DNA of 64,000 bases from Paenibacillus mendelii. GTDB taxonomy: Bacteria > Bacillota > Bacilli > Paenibacillales > Paenibacillaceae. Every line of letters starts with the position of its first letter. Position 1 is the stretch's first letter. A model generated the notes under the pieces. It searched no databases. It was given only the letters and a program-made list of their open reading frames with translations, and was not told the origin of the DNA. Shown one piece after another: positions 1 through 7,960 of the stretch. The DNA lies in contig NZ_JANHOF010000024.1 in assembly GCF_024498075.1 (NCBI RefSeq), positions 1 to 64,000 on the forward strand, read 5' to 3'. Both the position numbers and the translations under genes were made by a program.

Positions 1-1606
1 GCTCGCACCGCAGCGGGCGCCGCGCAGCCTGCTGCGCCGGCGGGCTTCGCCCGGCGCCCGGCCGCCCGAAGGGCGGCTCCGCTGCCTGCGCTGCGGCAGC
101 GGCGAGGCGCACATGCGCCGCACGCGATGCGCGGCGTGCGGGCGCATGTGCGCCTATTGCGAGGCGTGCCTCGCCATGGGCCGCAGCCGCGAGTGCGGGC
201 TGCTCATCCTCGGCACGCCTGCGGCTGCGCAAGCGCCGGGGCAAGCTCCGGCGCAGGGCGACCGCGCCCCCAGCACGCCGCGAAACCTCGGCGTGCCGGC
301 AATGGAAGCAAGGCTGGCGCCGTGGAAGCTCAGCCCCGCACAGGCGGCCGCAGCTGCGGAAGCGCTTCGCTATATCGAAGCGGGTGAGGTAAGAGCGGAC
401 GAACGACCGTTTTTCAAGAGGTGGAAGAGCTCCTGGGTCAACCAACTGATGCGCCGACTTTGTGGCAGCATTGCCGCCCCCAAACATATGCATTCGAAAC
501 ATGAGCTTGACTCATCACGCATCGTGAGTACAGCTTCTCCCTTCACTTCAGACTATTCGGCGGTTCCGCCAAGATCATTTCTCTTATGGGCGGTGACTGG
601 TGCGGGGAAGACGGAGATGATCTTCCCGCTCGTTGAAGCGTGCTTGCAGCGGGGCGGACATGCGCTCATCGCTACGCCGCGGCGCGACGTCGTGCTTGAG
701 CTGGATCCGCGGCTGCGCCGAGCTTTTCCACAGGAGACGATCGTTACGTTGTACGGCGGCAGTCCGCAGCGGTGGGAGAACGGCGGAATTACGCTGGCCA
801 CGACGCATCAGCTGTTTCGCTTCCAGCATGCATTCGAACTCGTTGTGATCGATGAGCTCGATGCATTTCCTTATCATGGAGATCCCCTGCTTCATTATGC
901 GGCTGCTAAAGTATGCAAGCCTGAGGGCGTTACCGTGCTGTTGTCGGCTACTCCTCCGGCTGAGCTCCAGCTTGCCGCTAGACGCGGGCGCCTTCCGCAT
1001 GTACGGGTGCCGGTCCGGTTTCACCGGCATCCGCTCCCTGTGCCGGTTTATATTCCGCTGCCGCCCGTCAGACAGCTGGTTCAGATGAGCAGACTGCCAA
1101 GGCGGCTGGAGAAGGCGATCCATGCCTCCGTCGATCGAGGGGCTCAGCTGTTCATCTTCGTGCAGCAGATCCGTCATATCGAGCCGTTCGTCAAGCAGCT
1201 TCGCCACGCATTTCCAACCATCGTTATCGACGGCACGTCTTCCAAGGATGAAGCTCGCGGAGATAAGGTGCGTCAATTCCGCGAGTGTCACATCCGCCTT
1301 TTGGTGACGACGACGATTCTGGAGCGGGGTGTTACGGTACCCAGGAGCGATGTGTTTATTATGGATGCAGACGGGAAGCTGTTCGATGACGCATCGCTCG
1401 TTCAGATGGCTGGACGTGCTGGAAGATCGAAGGATGATCCCGCGGGAAAAGTGTATTTCTTCGCTCCGGCCCGCAACCGTGCACAGCAGCTGGCCATTCG
1501 GCAAATCGTCAGCATGAATAGGCTGGCTAGACGGAAAGGCTATCTGATCCAGGATGCAGGTGCTATTCATGAGCCGTCTGACAAGAAAAGGAGGCTTAAT
1601 CCGTGA
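1..1606 (+). CDS. comFA: ComFA, competence DNA-uptake helicase (5' end outside window)
   Basis: ATP-dependent DEAD/DEAH-type translocase that helps pull single-stranded DNA through the membrane channel during natural transformation. The frame is open from base 2 with no stop, so the first ATG at 113 is probably not the start and the N-terminus lies before the window. The bases before it encode RCLRCGSGEAH, and with RCAACGRMCAYCEACLAMG this forms the four-cysteine zinc finger of ComFA. Then come Walker A (AVTGAGKTE), a DELD box (VIDELDAFP), motif III SATPP and motif VI (QMAGRAGRS). The C-terminal half is a helicase C domain. The stop overlaps the start of comFC by four bases (GTGA), so the two are translationally coupled. 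The N-terminal 100 codons are unusually GC- and Arg/Ala-rich. Confidence 0.93.
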   Translation, partial: LAPQRAPRSLLRRRASPGARPPEGRLRCLRCGSGEAHMRRTRCAACGRMCAYCEACLAMGRSRECGLLILGTPAAAQAPGQAPAQGDRAPSTPRNLGVPAMEARLAPWKLSPAQAAAAAEALRYIEAGEVRADERPFFKRWKSSWVNQLMRRLCGSIAAPKHMHSKHELDSSRIVSTASPFTSDYSAVPPRSFLLWAVTGAGKTEMIFPLVEACLQRGGHALIATPRRDVVLELDPRLRRAFPQETIVTLYGGSPQRWENGGITLATTHQLFRFQHAFELVVIDELDAFPYHGDPLLHYAAAKVCKPEGVTVLLSATPPAELQLAARRGRLPHVRVPVRFHRHPLPVPVYIPLPPVRQLVQMSRLPRRLEKAIHASVDRGAQLFIFVQQIRHIEPFVKQLRHAFPTIVIDGTSSKDEARGDKVRQFRECHIRLLVTTTILERGVTVPRSDVFIMDADGKLFDDASLVQMAGRAGRSKDDPAGKVYFFAPARNRAQQLAIRQIVSMNRLARRKGYLIQDAGAIHEPSDKKRRLNP

Positions 1607-2466
1607 ATCCACTCCTGCGCTATATGCGTCAGTTCATTCCGTCAGCCATACGCACTTCCATCTCCATGCTGTCGCCATTACCTTCGGCGTGCTTAACCTG
1701 CAATCGCACATATAGCGAAAACCACAGACCCGTCAGAAGCGGGCTGCACGATTCCTCGGAGTTTCGCAGCTTGTGCCCGGACTGCCGGATCGCCATTCCT
1801 TGGATAACGCGTATTGTTTGCCAGGTTTGCGGCCGTCCGGGCCCATGCGGGGATTGTGCGCGCAGAACCGATTCCGCTTTTGTATGCAACCGCAGCGCGG
1901 TTAGCTACGACGAGGTTATCCGCGGCTGGCTTGCTCTATATAAATATCGGGGCCACGAGGGGCTGGGTTTGTTACTGGGCGAGATGATGCAGGCTGCTTA
2001 TTGCAGCATGCATCGGGATCTGAAGCAGCGGCTAAGTGCATTCCACTTCGACGCCGTCATCCCCGTGCCTCTAAGTGAGGCAAGGCTTGTTGAACGCGGA
2101 TTCAATCAAGCGGAGCAGCTGGCCTCGGCCGTGGCGGTTCGCAATCAGCTGCCGCTTGTCCAAGCCTTGAGGCGTACCCGCCATAGTGACAAGCAGAGCT
2201 ATAAGACGCGCGGCGCACGTTTAAGGGATACCCGTAATCTATTTGCAGCCGAGGAAGCGGGATTCGCGACCCTTGTCCGTCTAGTAGACGGAAGAACCAA
2301 CGAATCTTCCTTATCGAACCCAGTGCTCCGTCTTCTGCTCGTCGACGACATCTACACGACCGGCAGCACCGTGGATGCCTGCTCAAGGGCTATTCTCGAT
2401 TCGATGCAGCGAAGCTTTCCAGAGATCCATACAGAGGTCTATGTCCTTACGCTTGCTCGCTCTTAG
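1603..2466 (+). CDS. comFC: ComFC, phosphoribosyltransferase-like competence protein
   Basis: ComF/GntX family protein of 287 aa needed for efficient transformation; it works with ComFA in the cytosol on incoming single-stranded DNA. The N-terminus has a zinc-ribbon (CLTC, then LCPDC, CQVCGRPGPCGDC). The C-terminal half is a type I phosphoribosyltransferase fold with the PRPP-binding loop LLLVDDIYTTGSTVDAC near residues 245-262. The start is a GTG that overlaps the comFA stop by four bases. The family's catalytic activity is not settled, so the name describes fold and context only. Confidence 0.92.
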   Translation: MNPLLRYMRQFIPSAIRTSISMLSPLPSACLTCNRTYSENHRPVRSGLHDSSEFRSLCPDCRIAIPWITRIVCQVCGRPGPCGDCARRTDSAFVCNRSAVSYDEVIRGWLALYKYRGHEGLGLLLGEMMQAAYCSMHRDLKQRLSAFHFDAVIPVPLSEARLVERGFNQAEQLASAVAVRNQLPLVQALRRTRHSDKQSYKTRGARLRDTRNLFAAEEAGFATLVRLVDGRTNESSLSNPVLRLLLVDDIYTTGSTVDACSRAILDSMQRSFPEIHTEVYVLTLARS

Positions 2467-2486
2467 CGATTCACTGTCCAGACTAG

Positions 2487-2513
2487 TAAAAAAAAGATGA
2501 ATTTTGTCGATAT
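2487..2513 (+). promoter_or_regulatory. SigD (sigma-28) promoter upstream of yvyF
   Basis: TAAA at 2487-2490, a spacer of exactly 15 bases, then GTCGATAT at 2506-2513 (7 of 8 against GCCGATAT). It lies between comFC and yvyF, so the flagellar genes can be read by SigD independently of the competence promoter upstream. Confidence 0.72.
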
Positions 2514-2563
2514 AACTGGTAGAATATGAACATCTACATGCTGCCTGAAGGGGGGCAAGGGCG

Positions 2564-2980
2564 TTGAATCTTGATAACTGTCCTAAGTGCGGAAAACTAT
2601 TTGCCAAAAATTTTCGTGAAATCTGTCCGGCTTGTATCAAGGAAATGGATATGAATTATACGATATGCGCGGAATATTTACGTAAAAACAAAGGTGCTAC
2701 CATTCATGAGTTATCTGAAGCGACGGAGGTCTCTGTCCCGCAAATAACCAAATTTATTCGCGAAGGCCGGATTTCGTTGATCGGTGTCCCGAATTTAGGC
2801 TATCCGTGCGAAGTATGCGGAACACCCATTCGTGAGAACAATATGTGCGCGAACTGCCGGGCGCGTTTATTGCAGGATGTGAACAAGAACAAAGGAAAGC
2901 TTTCCAAAGAATCGGACGATACACCTACTTCCTCGACGGCTTCTTATCGCATTATGGATAGGCTTAGAGACCGAAATTGA
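2564..2980 (+). CDS. yvyF: YvyF-type flagellar operon protein (TIGR03826)
   Basis: 138 aa protein found in Bacillales between comF and flgM; in B. subtilis it is linked to flagellar gene expression, but the mechanism is not established to my knowledge. Two zinc-binding segments are visible: CPKCGKLF with CPAC at residues 6-25, and CEVCGTPI with CANC near residues 85-105. Between them is a helix-turn-helix-like stretch (TIHELSEATEVSVPQITKFI) that resembles a MerR/excisionase-type fold. The start is TTG with GGGGGGC upstream. A SigD promoter precedes the gene and a terminator follows it. Confidence 0.85.
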   Translation: MNLDNCPKCGKLFAKNFREICPACIKEMDMNYTICAEYLRKNKGATIHELSEATEVSVPQITKFIREGRISLIGVPNLGYPCEVCGTPIRENNMCANCRARLLQDVNKNKGKLSKESDDTPTSSTASYRIMDRLRDRN

Positions 2981-3000
2981 CGGTTCTATCACATTTTCTA

Positions 3001-3027
3001 TAAATTTTCATTTCATTATGCCGATAA
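3001..3027 (+). promoter_or_regulatory. SigD promoter of flgM
   Basis: TAAA at 3001-3004, a 15-base spacer, then GCCGATAA at 3020-3027 (7 of 8). This is an excellent sigma-28 match in front of the anti-sigma-28 gene, as expected for flgM feedback. The -10 box is also the left arm of the hairpin at 3020-3054. Confidence 0.82.
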
Positions 3028-3054
3028 TACTCTTATAGAGTTTATCGGCTTTTT
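3020..3054 (+). terminator. Rho-independent terminator between yvyF and flgM, overlapping the SigD -10 box
   Basis: Arms GCCGATAA (3020-3027) and TTATCGGC (3042-3049) pair perfectly, extended inward by ACTC/GAGT with one bulged T; the loop is TTATA and five T follow. Read-through from yvyF would form the hairpin. A transcript started at the overlapping SigD promoter would begin in the loop and could not. Confidence 0.75.
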
Positions 3055-3084
3055 ATTGTCGTCATCAGGTTGGAGGGATTAGCG

Positions 3085-3360
3085 ATGAAAATTAACGAAC
3101 CACAGCGAATTGGCGCGGTGAACCCATACCAGAAGCAAAACGAGCAAAGAGTGACAGAAGCTGGCCGGAAGAAACAGCGTGACAATCTACAAATCTCGTC
3201 GGAAGCTATGGAGATGCTCCAGTCGCAGAACATACAATCAACTGACAGGCAGGAGCAGATTGACAACCTGAAGCGGCAGGTACAGACAGGAACCTACCAT
3301 GTAGAAGCAGGCAGAATCGCTGAGAAGCTGCTGCCGTTCTTGAAGAAATATACAGACTGA
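3085..3360 (+). CDS. flgM: FlgM, anti-sigma-28 factor
   Basis: 91 aa inhibitor that binds SigD and holds late flagellar genes off until the hook-basal body is finished. The sequence begins MKINEPQRIGAVNPYQ, the usual N-terminal segment of Bacillales FlgM, and the C-terminal helices (LQISSEAMEMLQ, then VQTGTYHVEAGRIAEKLL) are the SigD-binding part. The ATG at 3085 is chosen over an in-frame TTG at 3070 because GGAGGG lies at 3072-3077, eight bases before the ATG. It is followed closely by flgN. Confidence 0.9.
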   Translation: MKINEPQRIGAVNPYQKQNEQRVTEAGRKKQRDNLQISSEAMEMLQSQNIQSTDRQEQIDNLKRQVQTGTYHVEAGRIAEKLLPFLKKYTD

Positions 3361-3379
3361 AGCAGGCGGTGAAACGACG

Positions 3380-3874
3380 TTGTCCGTTCAACCTATTATC
3401 GAGATTCTGCAGCAGCAGGAGGAAGTTTATCGACAGCTGATTACAACTGCCGAACAGAAGACCCCGGTGCTGGTTAATAATGATCTAAAGCAACTTAACA
3501 TAATTATGAAGCAGGAACGCGCCCTCGTGAAGAAGGCTGAGGAGCTTGAGAAGCTTCGATATCAAATGACGTATAGCTATTTCGCAAAATTGGGGACGCG
3601 CTATAGATACAAGCTGGTCGACCTGATTCAGGTTGTTTATGTCGTTGAAGAAAAAAAGAGTTTAATGCGGTTTCACACGGATCTCAATGCACTGCTTTCC
3701 ACGCTGCAGACAAAGAATGAGTTGAATCAACAGCTGATCCAGCAATCTTTATCCTTTTTGGACTACTCGCTTGATTTGCTTGTGGACTATCCGAATGAGG
3801 AATATACGTATCAGCACCCGCAGCAGGCAGGCTATGGGAAGCAGGTTCAGGGCAAGTTTGATAAAAAAAGTTGA
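3380..3874 (+). CDS. flgN: FlgN-like flagellar export chaperone
   Basis: 164 aa, almost all helical, with coiled-coil-prone segments (LQQQEEVYRQLITTAEQK; MKQERALVKKAEELEKLR). FlgN is the cytosolic export chaperone for the hook-junction proteins FlgK and FlgL, which are the next two genes. The start is TTG at 3380 after AGGCGGTG. The assignment rests mainly on position, length and helix pattern, because FlgN sequences are poorly conserved. Confidence 0.82.
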   Translation: MSVQPIIEILQQQEEVYRQLITTAEQKTPVLVNNDLKQLNIIMKQERALVKKAEELEKLRYQMTYSYFAKLGTRYRYKLVDLIQVVYVVEEKKSLMRFHTDLNALLSTLQTKNELNQQLIQQSLSFLDYSLDLLVDYPNEEYTYQHPQQAGYGKQVQGKFDKKS

Positions 3875-3890
3875 TAGGGGTTGAACGCCG

Positions 3891-5423
3891 ATGACTTCGA
3901 CGTTTCACGGCATTGAAACAGCCAAGCGGAGCTTATATGCACAACGGGTTGGGCTGAATACGCTCGGACACAATATCACTAATGCAAATACAGAGGGTTT
4001 TTCCCGCCAGCGGGTAACTCTTACGACTGCTAGGCCCATAGAAGCCTTTGGCATGAACCGTTCCACGGCGGCTGGTCAGCTCGGAACCGGTGTGGAGGCT
4101 TCGGCCATCAACCGCATCCGTTCTGCGTTCTTGGACGAGCAGTTCCGCGGCGAGAATAAGTATCTGGGAAATTGGCAAATACGTGCTGAAACGTTGAGTA
4201 AGCTGGAAACCGTTGTAAACGAGCCGTCTGACACGGGGATTCGCACGGTATTGGAGAAGTTCTGGTCATCTTGGTCCGACTTAAGCAAAGATCCAGCCAG
4301 TGCAACAAATCGGGAAATCGTCAAGCAGACCGCGCTTTCGCTCGTCGATGCGTTCAATCAAACTAGCACCCAGCTGCAAAATCTGAGCAATGATTTAACC
4401 AATACGATCGACACGAAAGCACAGCAAGCGAATACGATGCTGCAGTCCATCGCCGACCTGAACATGCAGATCAAAAAGTTGGAAGGCTTGGGTGACAACG
4501 CCAACGATTTGCGTGATCAGCGCGATTTATATACCGATCAGCTGTCCAAGCTTCTCAATGTAACGGTGACGGAGACTGAGGACGGATACTCGCTTATGAT
4601 GGGTGGTACGAATCTGGTCGAAGGAACGGAAGTCACAGAGCTAACAGCCGCTGCCCTGACTGGAGCTTATGCATCCGGGGATTTAAACAATGGCGAACTG
4701 TTTGGCACATTCGTGGCACGCGACGTGAACGTCAATTCCTATATGAATCAGCTGGACACGATAGCGAGGACGATGGCGGAAGGCAACTTGCAGGTCACTT
4801 TGCCAGCGGGATCCATGTATAACGGCACGGAATTGACGGTGGATCAGGTTGTCACGGTGAAGGGGATTAACGGTCTGCATAAGCTGGGCTATACGATGGA
4901 GACACCAGCCACAATGGGTTTAGATTTCTTCACGTTTGATACGAATTCAGGGGCTACAGGCATTACGGCAGCTAGTATTCGATTAAACCCGGCAATCGTG
5001 AGCGACAGCAATAAAGTTGCTTCCTCGATGAGAACCGCGCCCAATGGAACGGGTATCTCGGTCGTGCAGGGCAACAATACACTTGCTCTTCTCATGTCCC
5101 AGCTGAAGGATACCAATTTCAGCTTCGACGAGACTGCTGCTGGCGGTGCGGTCACGGAAACCACACTTGGATCGTTCTACAATGCTATGGTTGGTGAAAT
5201 CGGCATTCAGGCGCAGGAAGCGAATCGCCAGTATTACAATGCGAACACATTGGTTACCCAGGTTGGCAACAGCCGGCAGTCGGTGAGCGGAGTATCGTTG
5301 GATGAGGAAATGTCGGACATGATTATGTTCCAAAATGCTTACAATGCCGCCGCCCGCTTTATGACAACAGTTGACGAGCTGCTGGAAAAACTCATAAACG
5401 GCACGGGAACAGTCGGGCGTTAA
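3891..5423 (+). CDS. flgK: FlgK, flagellar hook-associated protein 1
   Basis: 510 aa hook-filament junction protein exported through the flagellar type III apparatus. The N-terminus (HGIETAKRSLYAQRVGLN, then LGHNITNANTEGFSRQRV) is the flagellar rod/hook D0 motif. The C-terminus (VSLDEEMSDMIMFQNAYNAA followed by a conserved helix) is the matching D0 partner. The middle forms the exposed domains. The start is ATG with a GGGG-type Shine-Dalgarno site. It lies between flgN and flgL. Confidence 0.95.
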   Translation: MTSTFHGIETAKRSLYAQRVGLNTLGHNITNANTEGFSRQRVTLTTARPIEAFGMNRSTAAGQLGTGVEASAINRIRSAFLDEQFRGENKYLGNWQIRAETLSKLETVVNEPSDTGIRTVLEKFWSSWSDLSKDPASATNREIVKQTALSLVDAFNQTSTQLQNLSNDLTNTIDTKAQQANTMLQSIADLNMQIKKLEGLGDNANDLRDQRDLYTDQLSKLLNVTVTETEDGYSLMMGGTNLVEGTEVTELTAAALTGAYASGDLNNGELFGTFVARDVNVNSYMNQLDTIARTMAEGNLQVTLPAGSMYNGTELTVDQVVTVKGINGLHKLGYTMETPATMGLDFFTFDTNSGATGITAASIRLNPAIVSDSNKVASSMRTAPNGTGISVVQGNNTLALLMSQLKDTNFSFDETAAGGAVTETTLGSFYNAMVGEIGIQAQEANRQYYNANTLVTQVGNSRQSVSGVSLDEEMSDMIMFQNAYNAAARFMTTVDELLEKLINGTGTVGR

Positions 5424-5443
5424 GAATCTAGGAGGCTTATAAT

Positions 5444-6352
5444 ATGGTGATGCGCGTAACGCAAGGAATGACAAGTGCCCAGCTTATTCAGAACTTGAAT
5501 ACGAATATGCGGAAAATGGCGATGCAGCAGGATCAGACGTCTACAGGACGTAAAATCAACAAACCGTCCGATGATCCGGTAGGTATGACTTATGGTTTGC
5601 GTTACAGGTCGGATTTGGCTGCTAATTCACAGTATCAGAATAATGTGTCTGCGACGGTGTCCTGGCTCGAGTTTTACGACTCTCAGCTTGATCAGGCCAC
5701 TCAAGTGCTACAGCGCGTGAATGATTTGGCTGTTCAGGGATCGACGGGAACGAATACGCCGGAATCATTGGAGAGCATTAATAAAGAGATCCTTGAACTG
5801 AAAAAGCAAATGACCGATATCGCAAACAGCAGTTTTAACGGCAAATATGTATTCAATGGGCAATTATATGACCAGCAGCCTTACCCTGCAGGTGCCGACG
5901 CGAAGGCGGTAACGACTGATAACCGGACTGTCGTCTATGAGATCGGTCAAGGCATTACCATGGATGTCAATCTTTCCGCCGAGAAAGTATTCGGAGCGAC
6001 AGATGCGGCAGGTACGACGGATAATGTATTTGCGGTCTTCGACCGCTTGTCCGCCGCTCTTGGGTCGGCGAGCTACACAGGTGTAAACGCCGAGATAGCC
6101 AAAGTAAAGTCCCGGATGGATAAGATCAGTACGGCCCGCGCCGAGAATGGGGCGAAGACGAACCGCGCTGAGCTGATGCAGAATCGGTTAGACGAAATGA
6201 ACGTGGGTCTTACCACCCTGCAAGCGAAGACGGAGGACGCGGATATCGAGAAGCTGTACATTGATTCCACGATCAGCCAGAATATTTATCAGGCGTCGCT
6301 ATCGGTCGGAGCCAAAATCATTACCCCTTCGCTCGTTAACTTCCTGAACTAA
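5444..6352 (+). CDS. flgL: FlgL, flagellar hook-associated protein 3
   Basis: 302 aa flagellin-like protein that joins the hook to the filament. The N-terminal helix includes GRKINKPSDDPVGMTYGLRY, the flagellin/FlgL D0-D1 signature. The C-terminal helix (DADIEKLYIDSTISQNIYQA) is the matching coil. AGGAGG at 5430-5435 supports the ATG at 5444; a second in-frame ATG at 5450 is possible. The next gene starts one base after the stop codon. Confidence 0.94.
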   Translation: MVMRVTQGMTSAQLIQNLNTNMRKMAMQQDQTSTGRKINKPSDDPVGMTYGLRYRSDLAANSQYQNNVSATVSWLEFYDSQLDQATQVLQRVNDLAVQGSTGTNTPESLESINKEILELKKQMTDIANSSFNGKYVFNGQLYDQQPYPAGADAKAVTTDNRTVVYEIGQGITMDVNLSAEKVFGATDAAGTTDNVFAVFDRLSAALGSASYTGVNAEIAKVKSRMDKISTARAENGAKTNRAELMQNRLDEMNVGLTTLQAKTEDADIEKLYIDSTISQNIYQASLSVGAKIITPSLVNFLN

Positions 6353-6353
6353 T

Positions 6354-6932
6354 ATGCGGCTGCCACAGATCCAGATCAGCAGTCAGACAGCTAAAATCGG
6401 TATCGAGACCATAGCTGGAGTTCGTACCATCGAGCAGCGCCGTGCAGAAGTCAGGATACAGACAGAGCAACCTAAGATGGAGGTCGTCAATCACCGGCCG
6501 ATTCTCCAGATCGACAGCTCGGCGACTTGGGATGCGATCAACGGAGGACGACCGGAGGGGTTCACGAAGCGGATCTATTCGCAGAGCGCCCAGTTCGTGC
6601 AGCAGCATATAATGACAACCAATGAAAAATGGAGGCGTATCGGAGATTTGGCCGCCGGCGGTGATAACCCGATCCCAGATATGGCCTTCGCTGAGATGGG
6701 CCGCGAGCGTCCGGCCCTGCCGGTCTTCGGCCCAGCATCGCGATTCAATACGAAGATCGAATTCTCGGTACAGAGGCCAGACATCGAGATTATGCCGGGG
6801 GGCATTCAGATCGACGTCGAATCGAACCAGAAGCCCCGTATCGATTATGAACCGGGCAGGGTCCGCCATTATATGGAGCGTTATCCGTCCGTGACTGTCA
6901 CACCGCCGCCAATAGTTGATTTAATGGCTTAA
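6354..6932 (+). CDS. DUF6470 family protein (YviE-like)
   Basis: 192 aa protein of unknown function, conserved between flgL and fliW in Bacillales (YviE in B. subtilis). The sequence starts with alternating Gln/Ile/Ser beta-type stretches (PQIQISSQTAKIGIET) and lacks a signal peptide or membrane segment. The C-terminal part is Pro-rich. It starts one base after the flgL stop, so translation is coupled. A flagellar role is inferred from position only. Confidence 0.8.
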   Translation: MRLPQIQISSQTAKIGIETIAGVRTIEQRRAEVRIQTEQPKMEVVNHRPILQIDSSATWDAINGGRPEGFTKRIYSQSAQFVQQHIMTTNEKWRRIGDLAAGGDNPIPDMAFAEMGRERPALPVFGPASRFNTKIEFSVQRPDIEIMPGGIQIDVESNQKPRIDYEPGRVRHYMERYPSVTVTPPPIVDLMA

Positions 6933-6953
6933 ATCCTATACGTTTGTATGAAG

Positions 6954-6987
6954 AGCTATAGCGGCGTTTCGGCGGGCTATAGCTTTT
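6954..6987 (+). terminator. Hairpin between the DUF6470 gene and fliW
   Basis: AGCTATAGC (6954-6962) and GCTATAGCT (6976-6984) pair perfectly over nine bases with a 13-base GC-rich loop, followed by only four T. This is a weak or partial terminator that could lower expression of fliW-csrA relative to flgKL. Confidence 0.55.
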
Positions 6988-7043
6988 GCATTCGCAAAAA
7001 GGCCCTTTCACATGACGATATACGGAAATCGAGGTGCATGAGA

Positions 7044-7499
7044 ATGAAGATGGTGATTCAGACGACGCGTTTCGGGGAGCTGGAATTTGACGAGCAGGAA
7101 ATCATTCGTTTCCCGCAAGGGTTACCGGGATTCAAGCAGTATGAGAAGTATACGGTCATTCCCATCGAGGACAGCCCTTTCTATTACATTCAATCGGTGG
7201 ACGAGGGTGGATTGGCGTTCGTAGCGGTATCGCCGTTCGACTTTTATCCGGAGTATGAGTTCGAGCTGCGTGAGGATGCCCTGCAGGATCTCGGCTTTCC
7301 CTCCATCGAGGAGGTTCGCGTGTTGAATATCGTGACCGTCAAGGACGAGCTGGAAAAAGCGACCGTGAACTTGATCGCACCGATCGTCTGGAATGCAGTG
7401 ACGCGTACCGCCCTTCAGGTGATTCTGCAGGATTCGGATTACAAAACCAAGCATCCCTTAATGAAAGTCTCACCGGATCGACAGAAGGGGGCGTTATAA
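7044..7499 (+). CDS. fliW: FliW, flagellar assembly factor and CsrA antagonist
   Basis: 151 aa cytosolic protein that binds either flagellin or CsrA. When flagellin is secreted, FliW is freed, binds CsrA and relieves repression of hag translation. The sequence shows the family motifs TTRFGELEF, IIRFPQGLPGF and the C-terminal PLMKVSPD. An open frame reaches back to 6948, but the ATG at 7044 has GAGGTG at 7031-7036 and begins where the family aligns; the ATG at 7038 is an alternative. The stop overlaps the csrA start by one base (TAATG). Confidence 0.93.
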   Translation: MKMVIQTTRFGELEFDEQEIIRFPQGLPGFKQYEKYTVIPIEDSPFYYIQSVDEGGLAFVAVSPFDFYPEYEFELREDALQDLGFPSIEEVRVLNIVTVKDELEKATVNLIAPIVWNAVTRTALQVILQDSDYKTKHPLMKVSPDRQKGAL

Positions 7500-7738
7500 T
7501 GCTTGTTCTGAGCCGTAAGAAGGGTGAGGCGATCATGATCGGCAGCGAGATCGAATTGACTGTCCTAGAAGTAACGGCAGACGGAGTCAAGCTGGGCATT
7601 TCAGCGCCCAAAGAGGTAGGCATTCTTCGCAAGGAATTGTTCATAGCCATTGCGGATACGAATAAGGAAGCGCGGATGCCGGCACTATCCTTAACCGAGC
7701 TGAAGAAGCAATTCCAGGATCCAAGGCGCAACGGTTAG
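7499..7738 (+). CDS. csrA: CsrA, carbon storage regulator / hag translation repressor
   Basis: 79 aa RNA-binding dimer that blocks ribosome access to mRNAs carrying GGA motifs. MLVLSRKKGEAIMIG at the N-terminus and the later stretch VKLGISAPKEV are diagnostic. It is coupled to fliW by a one-base overlap. Its likely main target, the hag leader with a GGA hexaloop and a GGA-containing Shine-Dalgarno site, begins about 100 bases downstream. Confidence 0.96.
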   Translation: MLVLSRKKGEAIMIGSEIELTVLEVTADGVKLGISAPKEVGILRKELFIAIADTNKEARMPALSLTELKKQFQDPRRNG

Positions 7739-7842
7739 CGCCGTTTTGGCACCCAAAGCCGGTTTCTTCCTATTGAACGTTAACGGCGTAAAGGTTACAT
7801 GCTGTTAATCGTTTATTTTTAAAAAAAATAATGCGAAATCTC

Positions 7843-7869
7843 TAAAGTTTCCTCCCTGGATACCGATAT
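7843..7869 (+). promoter_or_regulatory. SigD promoter of hag
   Basis: TAAA at 7843-7846, a 15-base spacer, ACCGATAT at 7862-7869 (7 of 8 against GCCGATAT). It lies 92 bases before the hag ATG, leaving room for the structured leader. Confidence 0.88.
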
Positions 7870-7879
7870 AGTTTATAGA

Positions 7880-7910
7880 GCTAATCAAGGGCGGCCGACC
7901 TTTCATTAGC
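7880..7910 (+). promoter_or_regulatory. Stem-loop at the 5' end of the hag leader
   Basis: GCTAAT (7880-7885) pairs with ATTAGC (7905-7910), and AAGG (7887-7890) pairs with CCTT (7899-7902), with a GC-rich loop. It sits at the expected 5' end of the SigD transcript, so it may stabilise the message or shape CsrA access. Confidence 0.6.
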
Positions 7911-7914
7911 TTTA

Positions 7915-7952
7915 CCGCAAGGATGCGGGACAGAACTTACATTCAGGGAGGA
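7915..7952 (+). promoter_or_regulatory. Predicted CsrA-binding sites in the hag leader
   Basis: Site 1 is a small hairpin, CCGC (7915-7918) and GCGG (7925-7928) closing the hexaloop AAGGAT, which is the preferred CsrA presentation of GGA. Site 2 is AGGGAGGA at 7945-7952, the hag Shine-Dalgarno site. This is the same two-site layout known for B. subtilis hag. Binding itself is inferred. Confidence 0.78.
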
Positions 7953-7960
7953 AACAAATC

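Noticed and set aside
584..1612. 342 aa open frame on the minus strand opposite comFA
   Set aside because: It lies over a clearly real helicase gene and shows no motif or ribosome binding site; it is a mirror of the coding bias.
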